Source: Fluviicoccus keumensis (GTDB taxonomy: Bacteria; Pseudomonadota; Gammaproteobacteria; Pseudomonadales; Moraxellaceae). Taken from it: a stretch of 64,000 nt of DNA. The notes under the pieces were generated by a model. That model did no database searches. It saw only the letters and a list, made by a program, of their open reading frames with translations, and had not been told where the DNA came from. The position numbers were made by a program, and so were the translations under genes. Positions 25,467 to 33,612 of the stretch are shown one piece after another; position 1 is the first letter of the stretch, and each line of letters starts with the position of its first letter. The stretch spans positions 62,001 to 126,000 of the forward strand of contig NZ_SHKX01000014.1 in NCBI RefSeq assembly GCF_004217445.1, in the 5' to 3' direction.

Positions 25467-25498
25467 AGCCCGCGCACCCTTGCGCGGGCTTTTTTTTT
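25467..25498 (+). terminator. intrinsic terminator after copy 1
   Basis: AGCCCGCGCA (25467-25476) pairs with TGCGCGGGCT (25481-25490) and is followed by eight further T residues. A textbook Rho-independent terminator, so copy 2 needs its own promoter. Confidence 0.95.
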
Positions 25499-25624
25499 GG
25501 GTGCTTTTCAGCGCGGGCGGACCCGCCAGCATGGCAACGCCCGCTAGCGCTGCCGAAACTTGACCTGAAACGCCACCTGCCTGGCCGCGATTCACAAGCA
25601 GACCGAGAAATCACGCCACTGACC

Positions 25625-25744
25625 ACCGTTCATCGCCATTTGAATGCCGTTCATTGCCGAATTTCCACCGTTCATCGCCCGGACGGAATCCGCCAAAACA
25701 TGACGGCTTTTCGCAACGCGACCAAGCGGTTGATCGGCTAGTAT
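25625..25744 (+). promoter_or_regulatory. promoter module 2: three 21-bp-phased LytTR-type repeats plus -10
   Basis: In the 359-bp gap before copy 2, ACCGTTCAT (25625), GCCGTTCAT (25646) and ACCGTTCAT (25667) recur every 21 bp. TTTTCGCAA is at 25708-25716 and the -10 TAGTAT at 25739-25744. The distances between last repeat, TTTTCGCAA and -10 (41 and 31 bp) are identical to module 1, although the intervening bases differ. The conserved spacing in diverged DNA argues for a functional activator site. The regulator is not encoded in this window. Confidence 0.78.
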
Positions 25745-25806
25745 TTATTCAACTTGGGGGGCCTGCTTGCTCCCCTGAAAATGACTAAAACTCACAGAGG
25801 TACACC

Positions 25807-26829
25807 ATGATCAACTTCACCAAACTTGCCCTGATTGCTGCTGTGACCGCAGGTTTGGCAACGGAAGCCAGCGCCTTTTCCCAGGAAACCCATAAGCGCA
25901 TCGCCATGGACGCCGTCAATTACATGAAGAACAACCCCGGCACCACCAACTACACCAAGTTGGCCGCCGGTGTGGCCCGCGCCGGTCTGACCATGGATCA
26001 GTTCGCCGCCGCCATGGGTCAGGGCGCTTACGACGTTGATGACTTCATGGATACCTACATTTGCGGCGCCACCACCGGCGACTGCCAGACCGCTCCGGTC
26101 TGGGGCGCGGGCTCCGGCATCGTCAAGTACACTTCCTACTTCCACTTCATGAACGCCACCCGCGGTCCGGACGTGCACGGTAACGACTACGGCGGCTACA
26201 ACTACAACCTGCTGACCGTCTGGGGCGACATCGACAACATGGCCGCCAGCTGGCTGTATGGCGACTATCTCGATGACGGCAAGGGCGGCCTGACCGGCTG
26301 GTGGTCCTCCGACAGCACCAAGTACAACACCTACGGCATCACCGAAAAGAACTACCGTCTGGGCGGCTATTCCACCAACAGCATGTACGCCGACTTCGAA
26401 ACCATGCCGTTCCAGCCGATCGACAACCTGGGCCAATACTGGTTCTCCAAGTTCCTGGCCACCCCGACCGTGCAGAACCTGGGCTTCGTGATGCACACCA
26501 CCGACCTGCTGCAACCGCACCACGTCTGGACCACGTCCGCCCTGAACCACGCCGGCTGGGAAACCTGGGTGAATGACAACTACTACACCCTCGCCCTGAA
26601 CGACAGCGCCAAGGTGACGACCGCCCTGAATGACTTCACGCCGCTCAGCGCCACCGCCACCGACATCCGTCCGCTGCTGACCCAGGGTGCCATGTACGCC
26701 TACAACAACGGTGGCATCGTGCTCTCCAGCACTGCTGACAGCGACCGCACCGTGGTGGCCAACAAGGTCATCCCGCACGCCATCGCCATGATCGTCAACG
26801 TGTTGAACCGCGCCGCCGAACGGATGTAA
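25807..26829 (+). CDS. secreted zinc-dependent phospholipase C/S1-P1 nuclease-like protein, copy 2
   Basis: A 340-residue paralogue of the preceding gene. From FSQETHKRIA onward I count only about twenty differences, mostly conservative (such as FADT/FMDT, KVVPH/KVIPH, NHSG/NHAG). The signal peptide (MINFTKLALIAAVTAG, ending TEASA) and flanking DNA are clearly different. All putative zinc ligands are kept, including HTTDLLQPHHVW. A GAGG site lies before the ATG. The pattern, a near-identical mature enzyme with unrelated leader and upstream sequence, points to selection or gene conversion acting on the coding body. Function as for copy 1: probable secreted hydrolase of phospholipid or nucleic acid. 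Confidence 0.82.
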   Translation: MINFTKLALIAAVTAGLATEASAFSQETHKRIAMDAVNYMKNNPGTTNYTKLAAGVARAGLTMDQFAAAMGQGAYDVDDFMDTYICGATTGDCQTAPVWGAGSGIVKYTSYFHFMNATRGPDVHGNDYGGYNYNLLTVWGDIDNMAASWLYGDYLDDGKGGLTGWWSSDSTKYNTYGITEKNYRLGGYSTNSMYADFETMPFQPIDNLGQYWFSKFLATPTVQNLGFVMHTTDLLQPHHVWTTSALNHAGWETWVNDNYYTLALNDSAKVTTALNDFTPLSATATDIRPLLTQGAMYAYNNGGIVLSSTADSDRTVVANKVIPHAIAMIVNVLNRAAERM

Positions 26830-26852
26830 TCCTCCGCGCTCCTGCAAGGCCG

Positions 26853-26880
26853 ACCCCCTCCCCGCGAGGGGGTTCGCCTT
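26853..26880 (+). terminator. probable terminator after copy 2
   Basis: ACCCCCTC and GAGGGGGT form a hairpin with a CCCGC loop 24 bp beyond the stop, followed by TCGCCTTTC. Weaker T-run than the copy 1 terminator. Confidence 0.6.
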
Positions 26881-27001
26881 TCAGGCGCTGGAGCGGCTTT
26901 TACGCAACACTACAAATGCTTTCTTGCCAGAATCCGGTGGTCGTACCACTCTTTTGATCCAGTACCTCATAATTTTTCCAATAATCCGAGGCTCCGCATT
27001 C

Positions 27002-28432
27002 ATGCTCCGTCATTCGCTCCGCACTTCCCTGCTTCCCCTGGCGCTGGTCCTGACGCTGGCTGCCGCCACCGCTCAGGCGGCCCCGCAATATGATCTCAAG
27101 GATCCGGCGCTGGCGGCGACGGTGGACAAGACCCCCTTCACCCAGAAAATGCTGGATGTGATGTACAAGTCCTCGTCGCAAGGCAAGGTAAAGCTGACGC
27201 GGGCCGATGTGATGCGGGCCGTGATCGAAAGCCACCTGCTGGGCAGCTACGCCATCGCCAAATACGGCAAGAAGGCGCTCGTGGAAGACAACAAGGTTGG
27301 CTTCCGCCCGGCTGACGTGGCGCGGAATGAATTCGTCAACATGATCCAGGTCGCCTACAAGGACGAGTTGAAGGCCGCGCTGCAAAAGCTGGGCGGTTCG
27401 CTGGACTCCACCGTCTCCGCCGTCGATCCGATCAAGCCGACCGAATGGGCGCAGTACCTGCCGCCACCGGGCAAAATGCAGCTGGAAATCCGCATGACCG
27501 AGCAGGGCGTGGCGCTGGCCGCCAAGCGCCCCATCCTGCGCTATCGCTTTGACGACAAGGCACAGGGCGTCATCACCCTGAAAGATGTCTACGACATCCA
27601 GAACGTGCAGGGTCGCAACGAGATCCTGGGGAAAAACACCGACTTCGTGATGCAGCAGGCGCGATCGATGGTCGTCGCGCGCTTTGTCGAGTACTGGGCC
27701 GCCACCGCTTCGGGGCTCAGCGCCGCCGAAATCGCCGGGTTGAAGCAGGCCATCCTCAACAAGAGCTATCTGGACGGCTATGTCACCTGGATCGGCATCG
27801 CCGCCGATATCCACGACGATAACCAGCACCTGAAAGCACTGGCCAAGGCCGTCACCGAGAAGGAAGTCCTGGATTACTACAACTCGCATCCCAACGATTT
27901 CAAGCGGGTGGAAGGCGTGCGCGCCCGCCACATCGCCGTGGCTGACGAAAAAACGGCCCAGGCCCTGTATGACCGTATCCAGAAGGGTGAAAAATTCATC
28001 GACCTCGCGGCGAAATATTCACTGGCCGCTGACGGCAAGAACGGTGGCGACCTGGGCTGGGTTCAGGCCGACAAGAAGAATAACGGCATGTGGATCAATG
28101 ACTTTGCGTTCCTGCAAACACCCGGGGTCGTCTCCCGGCCGATCCGGACGCCGGTCATCAACGGCAAGGCCTCCTGGGAACTGGTGATGATTGACGAGAA
28201 AAAGGAAGGCCGTCATCCCGCCAAGAGCTCGACCGTGCATTATGAGGCCTCCCAGATCATCGCCCGCCAGAAGGCCATTGATGAATATCGCGCTGTCCGC
28301 AGCCGTCTGCTGGAAAAAGCTGATATCCACCTGCGGCCGGATCTGCAAGGCGATACCAGTTGGGACCTGCGCAACGGCGATGTGCCCGTGGCGAAGCCTC
28401 ATGCGCATGACCACGACGATCACGGCCACTGA
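27002..28432 (+). CDS. secreted parvulin-type peptidyl-prolyl isomerase with His-rich tail
   Basis: A 476-residue exported protein; the signal peptide ends ATAQAAPQ. A long helical region precedes a parvulin/rotamase segment: VTEKEVLDYYNSHPNDF, VRARHIAVADEKTAQALYDRIQKGEKFIDLAAKYSLAADGKNGGDLGW. This is the PpiC/PrsA/SurA pattern for folding of secreted and outer-membrane proteins. The C-terminus PHAHDHDDHGH is histidine/aspartate-rich and may bind divalent metal. The ATG at 27002 gives the signal peptide; the upstream frame is spurious. It is followed by an anchored periplasmic protein 36 bp later. It might assist the two secreted enzymes encoded just upstream, but that is only proximity. Confidence 0.85.
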   Translation: MLRHSLRTSLLPLALVLTLAAATAQAAPQYDLKDPALAATVDKTPFTQKMLDVMYKSSSQGKVKLTRADVMRAVIESHLLGSYAIAKYGKKALVEDNKVGFRPADVARNEFVNMIQVAYKDELKAALQKLGGSLDSTVSAVDPIKPTEWAQYLPPPGKMQLEIRMTEQGVALAAKRPILRYRFDDKAQGVITLKDVYDIQNVQGRNEILGKNTDFVMQQARSMVVARFVEYWAATASGLSAAEIAGLKQAILNKSYLDGYVTWIGIAADIHDDNQHLKALAKAVTEKEVLDYYNSHPNDFKRVEGVRARHIAVADEKTAQALYDRIQKGEKFIDLAAKYSLAADGKNGGDLGWVQADKKNNGMWINDFAFLQTPGVVSRPIRTPVINGKASWELVMIDEKKEGRHPAKSSTVHYEASQIIARQKAIDEYRAVRSRLLEKADIHLRPDLQGDTSWDLRNGDVPVAKPHAHDHDDHGH

Positions 28433-28468
28433 TCGCCGCTACATAACAACAAACCGGGAGCCAAACTC

Positions 28469-29086
28469 ATGAAAAAGCCCGTGATCATCTTTGTTGTCGC
28501 TGTTGCCATCCTGGCTGGAGCCGCCATTGTGCTGGGTATGTGGATGGGCAACGACAAGCCCGGCCAGACCCTGTTCTCACCCGCCAACGGCCCAGCGTCG
28601 CACGAGCCGGGCACCATGCTTAGCGGCGAGCAACGACCGCAAAACCTGAACGCCCCGCCCTCGGCGGATGCGCCCCGGGGAGACAGCCCGCTGCTGCCGA
28701 TCGAACCGTCGAATGTGGATGCCGCCACGTCGATGCGCGAGTCCTTCCTGCATGGCGACCCCAACGCGCCGAAGATCGTGCACGACACCACGCCGCAGGA
28801 GCAGGCGACACCCGAAGAAATTGCCGACCCGAAGCTTTACGCCCAGTTTGAAGCCCGCCAGAACATGCGGCTCTACAAGGGCTACGTCAATGCCGCCGAG
28901 ACCGAGATTCCGAAACTGCAGCAGGATGTGGCCAAAGCCAAGGCGCTGCTGCAATCCGACCCGGCCAAAGCCAAACAGATGGGGATGACCGCTGAGGAAA
29001 TCGCCAAAGGGGAGGAAAAGGTGCGGCGTATCCAGGCCATGCGCGACCAGCTGCTGAGTGATCACCCGGAAATATCCCGTCAATAA
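28469..29086 (+). CDS. membrane-anchored periplasmic protein of unknown function
   Basis: A 205-residue protein with one N-terminal membrane helix (about residues 4-26, VIIFVVAVAILAGAAIVLGMW). A low-complexity Pro/Ser/Ala region then leads to a helical C-terminal half (YAQFEARQNMRLYKGYVNAAETEIPKLQQDVAKAKAL and EEIAKGEEKVRRIQAMRDQLLSDHP) that may form a coiled coil. I do not recognise the family. A GGGAG ribosome site precedes the ATG. It lies 36 bp after the parvulin-type isomerase and is followed by a bidirectional terminator, so the two form a short operon. A role as a periplasmic partner of the isomerase is plausible but unsupported by motif. Confidence 0.7.
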   Translation: MKKPVIIFVVAVAILAGAAIVLGMWMGNDKPGQTLFSPANGPASHEPGTMLSGEQRPQNLNAPPSADAPRGDSPLLPIEPSNVDAATSMRESFLHGDPNAPKIVHDTTPQEQATPEEIADPKLYAQFEARQNMRLYKGYVNAAETEIPKLQQDVAKAKALLQSDPAKAKQMGMTAEEIAKGEEKVRRIQAMRDQLLSDHPEISRQ

Positions 29087-29094
29087 ACCCCATA

Positions 29095-29122
29095 AAAAAG
29101 GCCGTCGGATGACGGCCTTTTT
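29095..29122. terminator. bidirectional intrinsic terminator
   Basis: AAAAAGGCCGTC and GACGGCCTTTTT pair around GGAT between the convergent periplasmic-protein and TonB-like genes. A-run and T-run on either side allow termination in both directions. Confidence 0.92.
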
Positions 29123-29137
29123 CATGGCGACAGCGAC

Positions 29138-30007
29138 TCAACCGTTCTGGTTGGTCATGCGCTCGGCGAAGCGCCAGGTGCGGATAATCTGCAAGACATC
29201 CATTTCCTTGCGCATCTCCCGGCTGAAGGGCCGGAACGGTGCGGAAAGCTGCACCGAGCGCCGCGCCGCCTCATCCAGCAAGACCTGGCCGGATGACTTC
29301 AGGGTGCGGATTTCCCGGATTTCCCCGCCCGCCGAGATCGCCACCAGCAGCCGGACCTCGCCTTGCAACCGGCGGGCGCGGGCTTGCTCGGGATAATGAC
29401 GGTTGCCGGTGCGCTCCACCTTCTGGCGGAAGTCATCAATCCACGCCGCCGAGATGTCGCTGCGCGCGGACAGGGTGGAAACGGTGTGGATGCGCTGCTT
29501 GCGCGCCAGCGCCTGGCGCTGTTCGGCCAGCCGGGCCTCCAGGCTGGCGATCGCAGCCGTCTGGGCGGAAGCTGCCAGTACGCCGTCATCCGGCGTGCGC
29601 AGCGGAATTTCCTTTTGCGGCTGTTCCGGCGGCAGGCGGCGCGAGGCGCCCTGCGTCATCAGCAACTGGCGGCGGGTCTGCTCGGGGGGGGGAGTGAACG
29701 AGGCCTTGTCCTCGGGGCGGACCTCGGCGATACGGGCGTCGGTAAAGTCGGCGGACTGCGGCGAGGTCATTTCCTGCGCCTTGGCGCTTTGCCCGCCGCC
29801 CTTCTGGTTGGCGGCGGCCAGAAAATCGGCATGCTCGTCCGCTTTGGCGTCACGGTGCAAGGCCAGGGTAACTTCAATCATGGACCCGGGATTGGATGGA
29901 GGGGCCACAAAGGTAATGCCGAAGATCACCAGCGCATGCAACAGCGAGGCGATGACCAGGGACATCCCCAGCCGACGGGTGTCAGCATCAAAAGCAAGTG
30001 TGGACAT
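29138..30007 (-). CDS. TonB-like energy transducer
   Basis: A 289-residue protein with a single N-terminal helix (about 13-34, LGMSLVIASLLHALVIFGITFV) in the position usual for TonB. A long polar linker contains a short EARLAEQRQALARKQ helix. The C-terminal TonB domain contains NRHYPEQARARRLQGEVRLLVAISAGGEIREIRTLKSSGQVLLDEAARRSV and then APFRPF. It would couple proton-motive force to TonB-dependent receptors such as the two in this window. The proline-rich Glu-Pro/Lys-Pro region of classical TonB is short here, and no exbB or exbD lies nearby, so it must use partners encoded elsewhere. Confidence 0.88.
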   Translation of the reverse strand: MSTLAFDADTRRLGMSLVIASLLHALVIFGITFVAPPSNPGSMIEVTLALHRDAKADEHADFLAAANQKGGGQSAKAQEMTSPQSADFTDARIAEVRPEDKASFTPPPEQTRRQLLMTQGASRRLPPEQPQKEIPLRTPDDGVLAASAQTAAIASLEARLAEQRQALARKQRIHTVSTLSARSDISAAWIDDFRQKVERTGNRHYPEQARARRLQGEVRLLVAISAGGEIREIRTLKSSGQVLLDEAARRSVQLSAPFRPFSREMRKEMDVLQIIRTWRFAERMTNQNG

Positions 30008-30130
30008 GGGCCGGAACGGGCTTGATCAGGTTCTTCTGGAGGCGCAGCATAGCACAGCCGTTCCGCAGCCGGGACTTGACGACCGGGCGGCAAACCCCGT
30101 TCAATCGTAAGAAAATGCAAAGGACCCTTG

Positions 30131-30616
30131 ATGACCTCCCCCAACAGCCTGCTTGACACCGTCACCGGCGTACTTGACCAGCACGAACTGCACTATCACC
30201 TCGACGATGACAACGGCATGCTCTCCGGCAGCCTGCGCGGCGACAACGGCACCTGGCGCTTTCTGGTTGAAGTCGTGGAGCGCGATACCGAACGCGGCAT
30301 CATCATTGTCTCCTTCGTGCCGGTCAATGTGCCCGCCCCCCGTCGCGGCGCAGTCGCCGAACTGCTCAACCGCATCAACTTCAGCAAGGCCATGGCCTTT
30401 TTCGCCATGGACATGAGCGACGGCGAAATCGTCTGCAAGAGCGGTTTCGATCTGGTCGACGCCGAGCTGACCCCGGAGATGTTTGACGGCACCTTCCTGT
30501 TGAACGCGCACACGCTGGATCATTACCTGCCCGCCATCATGCAGGTTTGCTTCAGCGCGGTTGCCCCCGAAGCCGCCATCGCCGCCCTGGACCGCCAGGG
30601 TTCGCTGATGCAATAA
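30131..30616 (+). CDS. YbjN domain-containing protein
   Basis: A 161-residue cytosolic protein with the YbjN / putative sensory-regulator fold: LLDTVTGVLDQHELHYHLDDDNGMLSGSLRGDNGTWRFLVEVVERD, IIIVSFVPVNVP, and AVAELLNRINFSKAMAFFAMDMSDGEIVCKSGFDL. Related proteins resemble secretion chaperones, and the function is unsettled. AAGGA sits 8 bp before the ATG at 30131; a TTG just upstream is also in frame. The next gene begins 12 bp later and is probably co-translated. Family assignment rests on the overall pattern, so moderate confidence. Confidence 0.7.
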   Translation: MTSPNSLLDTVTGVLDQHELHYHLDDDNGMLSGSLRGDNGTWRFLVEVVERDTERGIIIVSFVPVNVPAPRRGAVAELLNRINFSKAMAFFAMDMSDGEIVCKSGFDLVDAELTPEMFDGTFLLNAHTLDHYLPAIMQVCFSAVAPEAAIAALDRQGSLMQ

Positions 30617-30628
30617 CGGAGATGCCTC

Positions 30629-31330
30629 ATGGTTGACTGGATACAGCTGGCCGGCATGGCCGGAAAAGCGATCAACGCCGTTCGCGACTGGACGGACAGC
30701 CTGTCGCAGGAACGGGAAATTTTCATTCCCGACGGCATGATCAATACCGCCGTGACCGCCCTGCTGCCCAAGGACAGTGTGGTGAAATCGGTGCTGGTGG
30801 AGTGCCATGACGGCTTTGCCGATCTGGATATCCTGGCCAACCACGACGGCACGGAAGTCAACATCCTGCTGACCTTCGAGCTGCAAAGCCTGACCATCAA
30901 CCGCCACAAGCAGGCGGTGGCGCTGCGCGAGCGGCAGCCGCCGGAGCTGAGCTTCCGCTATTTCCCGTCCGCCTGGCACAAGGTCTGGCTGCTGCTGCAG
31001 GTCTGGGCCTGCCGCAACATCCTGCGCCAGCATCCGCTGCACCATGTGCTGCGCAAGACCGACGGCGTGGAAATCAGCAACGGCGTCTACCGCATCGACC
31101 TGTCGCTGTGGGTGCGGCAGAAGGCGGCGCTGATCGCCGCGCTGTATGCGGTGGATATCCGGCAGGCGACGCTGCGCGAAGGCGGCTTGCTGGTGCGCGG
31201 CGCGGCGAACGTGAAGTCGCTGGAAACCCTGCGCGGGCTGTACCAGGTGGCGGCAGGCACGGTCAGCCAGGTGCGCGACGGCTTGTCGCGGTCTGATTCC
31301 CGGCCGTTGCGGTCGGTCAACCCCGATTAA
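30629..31330 (+). CDS. hypothetical protein paired with the YbjN-like gene
   Basis: A 233-residue protein I cannot assign. It starts MVDWIQLAGMAGKAINAVRDW, has a strand-rich middle (VVKSVLVECHDGFADLDILANHDGTEVNILLTFELQSLTI) and a helical part with several Trp (YFPSAWHKVWLLLQVWACRNILRQ). It ends in a basic, Ser/Arg-rich tail. There are no clear transmembrane helices or signal peptide. It is directly downstream of the YbjN-like gene (12 bp) with GGAG before the ATG. Its stop codon lies in the same TTAA as the stop of the convergent response regulator. A function cannot be deduced. Confidence 0.65.
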   Translation: MVDWIQLAGMAGKAINAVRDWTDSLSQEREIFIPDGMINTAVTALLPKDSVVKSVLVECHDGFADLDILANHDGTEVNILLTFELQSLTINRHKQAVALRERQPPELSFRYFPSAWHKVWLLLQVWACRNILRQHPLHHVLRKTDGVEISNGVYRIDLSLWVRQKAALIAALYAVDIRQATLREGGLLVRGAANVKSLETLRGLYQVAAGTVSQVRDGLSRSDSRPLRSVNPD

Positions 31331-32028
31331 TCCTGCGCCAGGCGGTAGCCGACGCCCGGCTCGTTGAGCAGGTAGCGCGGCTCGGCCGGATTGGCCTCCA
31401 GCTTGCGGCGCAGCTGCCGCATGTAGATGCGCAGGTAGTGCGCGTCCTCCTCGTGCAGCGGCCCCCAGACCTCGCGCAGCAACTGCCGGTGGGTAATCAC
31501 CCGGCCGGGGTGGCGCGCCAGCGCCGCCAGCAGCCGGTACTCCACGGGCGTCAGGTGTACCGCCTGCCCCGACAACTCCACCCGATGCGTCATCAAGTCG
31601 ATGGAAAGCTCACCGCGCCGATACCGCGCGGGCGGCTCGGCGGGGCGTTCCCGGCTGCGCCGCAACACCAAGTTCATCCGCGCCATCAATTCGCCCACCC
31701 CGAACGGCTTCTGGATGTAATCATCCGCGCCGGCATCCAGCGCCGCGACTTTCTGCTGCTCCTGATCGCGGGCGGAAATGACCAGCACCGGAGCGGCGCT
31801 GACCGACCGCAGCAGCGGGATCAACTGCTGCCCGTCCATGTCCGGCAAGCCCAGATCCAGCAGCACCAGATCCACACTCGACTCGGCCGCAATGCGATAA
31901 CCGCTGTCGCCATCCGTTGCTGCTGTTACCAGGTAATGATGCGCGGCCAGCGTCGTCGTCAGCATGATGCGGATGTGCGGGTCATCCTCAATCAGCAGCA
32001 CCTGCTTGCGTGCCATGTTATCGCTCAT
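31327..32028 (-). CDS. KdpE-like OmpR-family response regulator
   Basis: A 233-residue regulator. The receiver domain has IEDDPH and phospho-acceptor Asp58 in LVLLDLGLPDMDG, a conserved Lys in DDYIQKPFG, and an OmpR-type winged helix (VHLTPVEYRLLAALARHPGRVITHRQLLREVWG and HYLRIYMRQLRRKLE, then RYLLNEPGVGYRL). The closest match by eye is KdpE, the potassium-responsive regulator. It overlaps the kinase gene by 4 bp (ATGA). No kdpFABC genes lie in the window, so the target may differ from canonical Kdp or be elsewhere. Confidence 0.9.
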   Translation of the reverse strand: MSDNMARKQVLLIEDDPHIRIMLTTTLAAHHYLVTAATDGDSGYRIAAESSVDLVLLDLGLPDMDGQQLIPLLRSVSAAPVLVISARDQEQQKVAALDAGADDYIQKPFGVGELMARMNLVLRRSRERPAEPPARYRRGELSIDLMTHRVELSGQAVHLTPVEYRLLAALARHPGRVITHRQLLREVWGPLHEEDAHYLRIYMRQLRRKLEANPAEPRYLLNEPGVGYRLAQD

Positions 32029-33437
32029 CCTTCCTCCTCCGCCAAGGCGGCCGGACCGTCGCCGGATGCCGGCAGCGGCAGCGGCAGCCGGACGCGGGCG
32101 CCCAAACCGCCTTCCGCAAGCGTCTCCAGCGTAATTTCACCGCCGTGCGCCGTCACGATCAGGCGGCATAACGTCAGGCCCAGCCCCATGCCGGACAAGC
32201 CTTCCGGGTCGGCGCGAAAAAAGGGATCAAACACCTGCGGCAGGGCAGATTCCGGAATTCCGGGCCCCTGATCGCTGACCTGCAACACCAGCCAGCGATC
32301 CTCCTGACCAGCCTCGATCCGGATCTCAGAACCGTCAGGGGAATATTTGGCGGCGTTCTCCAGCAGGTTGACCAGCACCCGCTCCAGCAGGAAAGGGTCG
32401 CAACGCAGCAGCGGCAAGTCGTCGGGGACGGAGACCCGGAAGTCATGGCGGACAAACCGGCGGCGGGAGATCGCCACCGCGCCGGCGACAATTTCCTCGA
32501 TCGCCTGCCAGTCCTGGCCCGGGCGGAAGTTGCCATCCTGCAAACGCACCATGTCCAGCAGGTTTTCCACCATGCCCTGCATGTGCCGCGCCTCTTCCAG
32601 AATGATCTTGCGCAGTGTCTGGCGGCTTTCGACGCTGTAGCTGTCGCCCCGGTCCAGCAGGCTGGAGGCCGCGCCGATAATCGCGGCCAGCGGCGTGCGC
32701 ATGTCGTGCGAGAGCGCATTAAGAATCTGGCCGCGAAGCGCCTGTTCCTGATACTTCAGCTCAGCCGCCCGAACCTTGCGCCGCAGGGCGTCGCGTTCCA
32801 TCGCCAGTGAGGCCTGCTCCAGCATGGCTTGCAGGTGCAGCCGGCGCGAGGCGGTCGCCCCCACACCCTCCGGAAGCGTGACCCGCACGGGAAGGGTGTC
32901 GCCGTCTCCGGTCCGCAACCGGCCGTCCAATCCAGCGGGCGGCACGCCGGCATCGGCCGCAACCGGCTCCGCCAACACCGTGACCTGACAGGCAAACGCC
33001 TGCGCCACATGGCGCAGCGCCTTCGCGGCGATCTCGTGGTTATCCGATGCCGAGGCCATATCGGCCGACAGCGCGTAAAGCGCCGCGGCCCGGGCTTCGC
33101 GTTCCTCGGCTTCATGCACCTGCCGACGCAGCCGGTCGGCCAGCATGCTGATGGTCATTGCGGTCGCCAGCATCACTCCGAAGGTGAACAGGTATTCCAT
33201 CGGACTGCGGGAAAATTCCAGGAAGGGCTGGAGATTGAAGACATCAAACAGCACGACGCTGAACAGGCAGATCAGCACCGACGGCCCCTGTCCGAGGAAA
33301 AAGGACGACAGCACCACGGCCAGCATGTAGACCATGACGGCGCTGACATCATCCTGGAAAGTCTGCAGCCCCAATGACACCAGCACCGTCGCCGCCAGCA
33401 CGGGGGGAACCGCCAGGTATTGCCGCCACCGGATCAT
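32025..33437 (-). CDS. KdpD-like sensor histidine kinase lacking the N-terminal KdpD/Usp domains
   Basis: A 470-residue kinase. Full KdpD is near 900 residues with cytoplasmic KdpD and Usp-like domains first; here the protein begins directly at the four-helix DUF4118 membrane region (about 8-105). A GAF-like linker follows, then HisKA with His244 in ALSHDMRTPLAAIIGAASSLLD, and a C-terminal ATPase with MGLGLTLCRLIV. The start at 33437 (MIRWRQYLAV) follows AGGAAAGGCAC, so it seems natively short, not truncated by mutation. It overlaps its KdpE-like partner by 4 bp. Loss of the Usp domain suggests altered signal input. Confidence 0.9.
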   Translation of the reverse strand: MIRWRQYLAVPPVLAATVLVSLGLQTFQDDVSAVMVYMLAVVLSSFFLGQGPSVLICLFSVVLFDVFNLQPFLEFSRSPMEYLFTFGVMLATAMTISMLADRLRRQVHEAEEREARAAALYALSADMASASDNHEIAAKALRHVAQAFACQVTVLAEPVAADAGVPPAGLDGRLRTGDGDTLPVRVTLPEGVGATASRRLHLQAMLEQASLAMERDALRRKVRAAELKYQEQALRGQILNALSHDMRTPLAAIIGAASSLLDRGDSYSVESRQTLRKIILEEARHMQGMVENLLDMVRLQDGNFRPGQDWQAIEEIVAGAVAISRRRFVRHDFRVSVPDDLPLLRCDPFLLERVLVNLLENAAKYSPDGSEIRIEAGQEDRWLVLQVSDQGPGIPESALPQVFDPFFRADPEGLSGMGLGLTLCRLIVTAHGGEITLETLAEGGLGARVRLPLPLPASGDGPAALAEEEG

Positions 33438-33612
33438 GTGCCTTTCCTGCCTTGCGAATTGGCGCGAGCCTAGCAAAACGAACAGTCTCTTTACACTCCG
33501 GCCAGCATAATTTTACGGGATGTTTACTTGAGGCGTCCGGGCGGCAGCCTGAACAATAGCGGGCATTGCGCCGGCTGTCGCCACGGCGGTTTTTCCCGAT
33601 TCGGAGTGGTTC

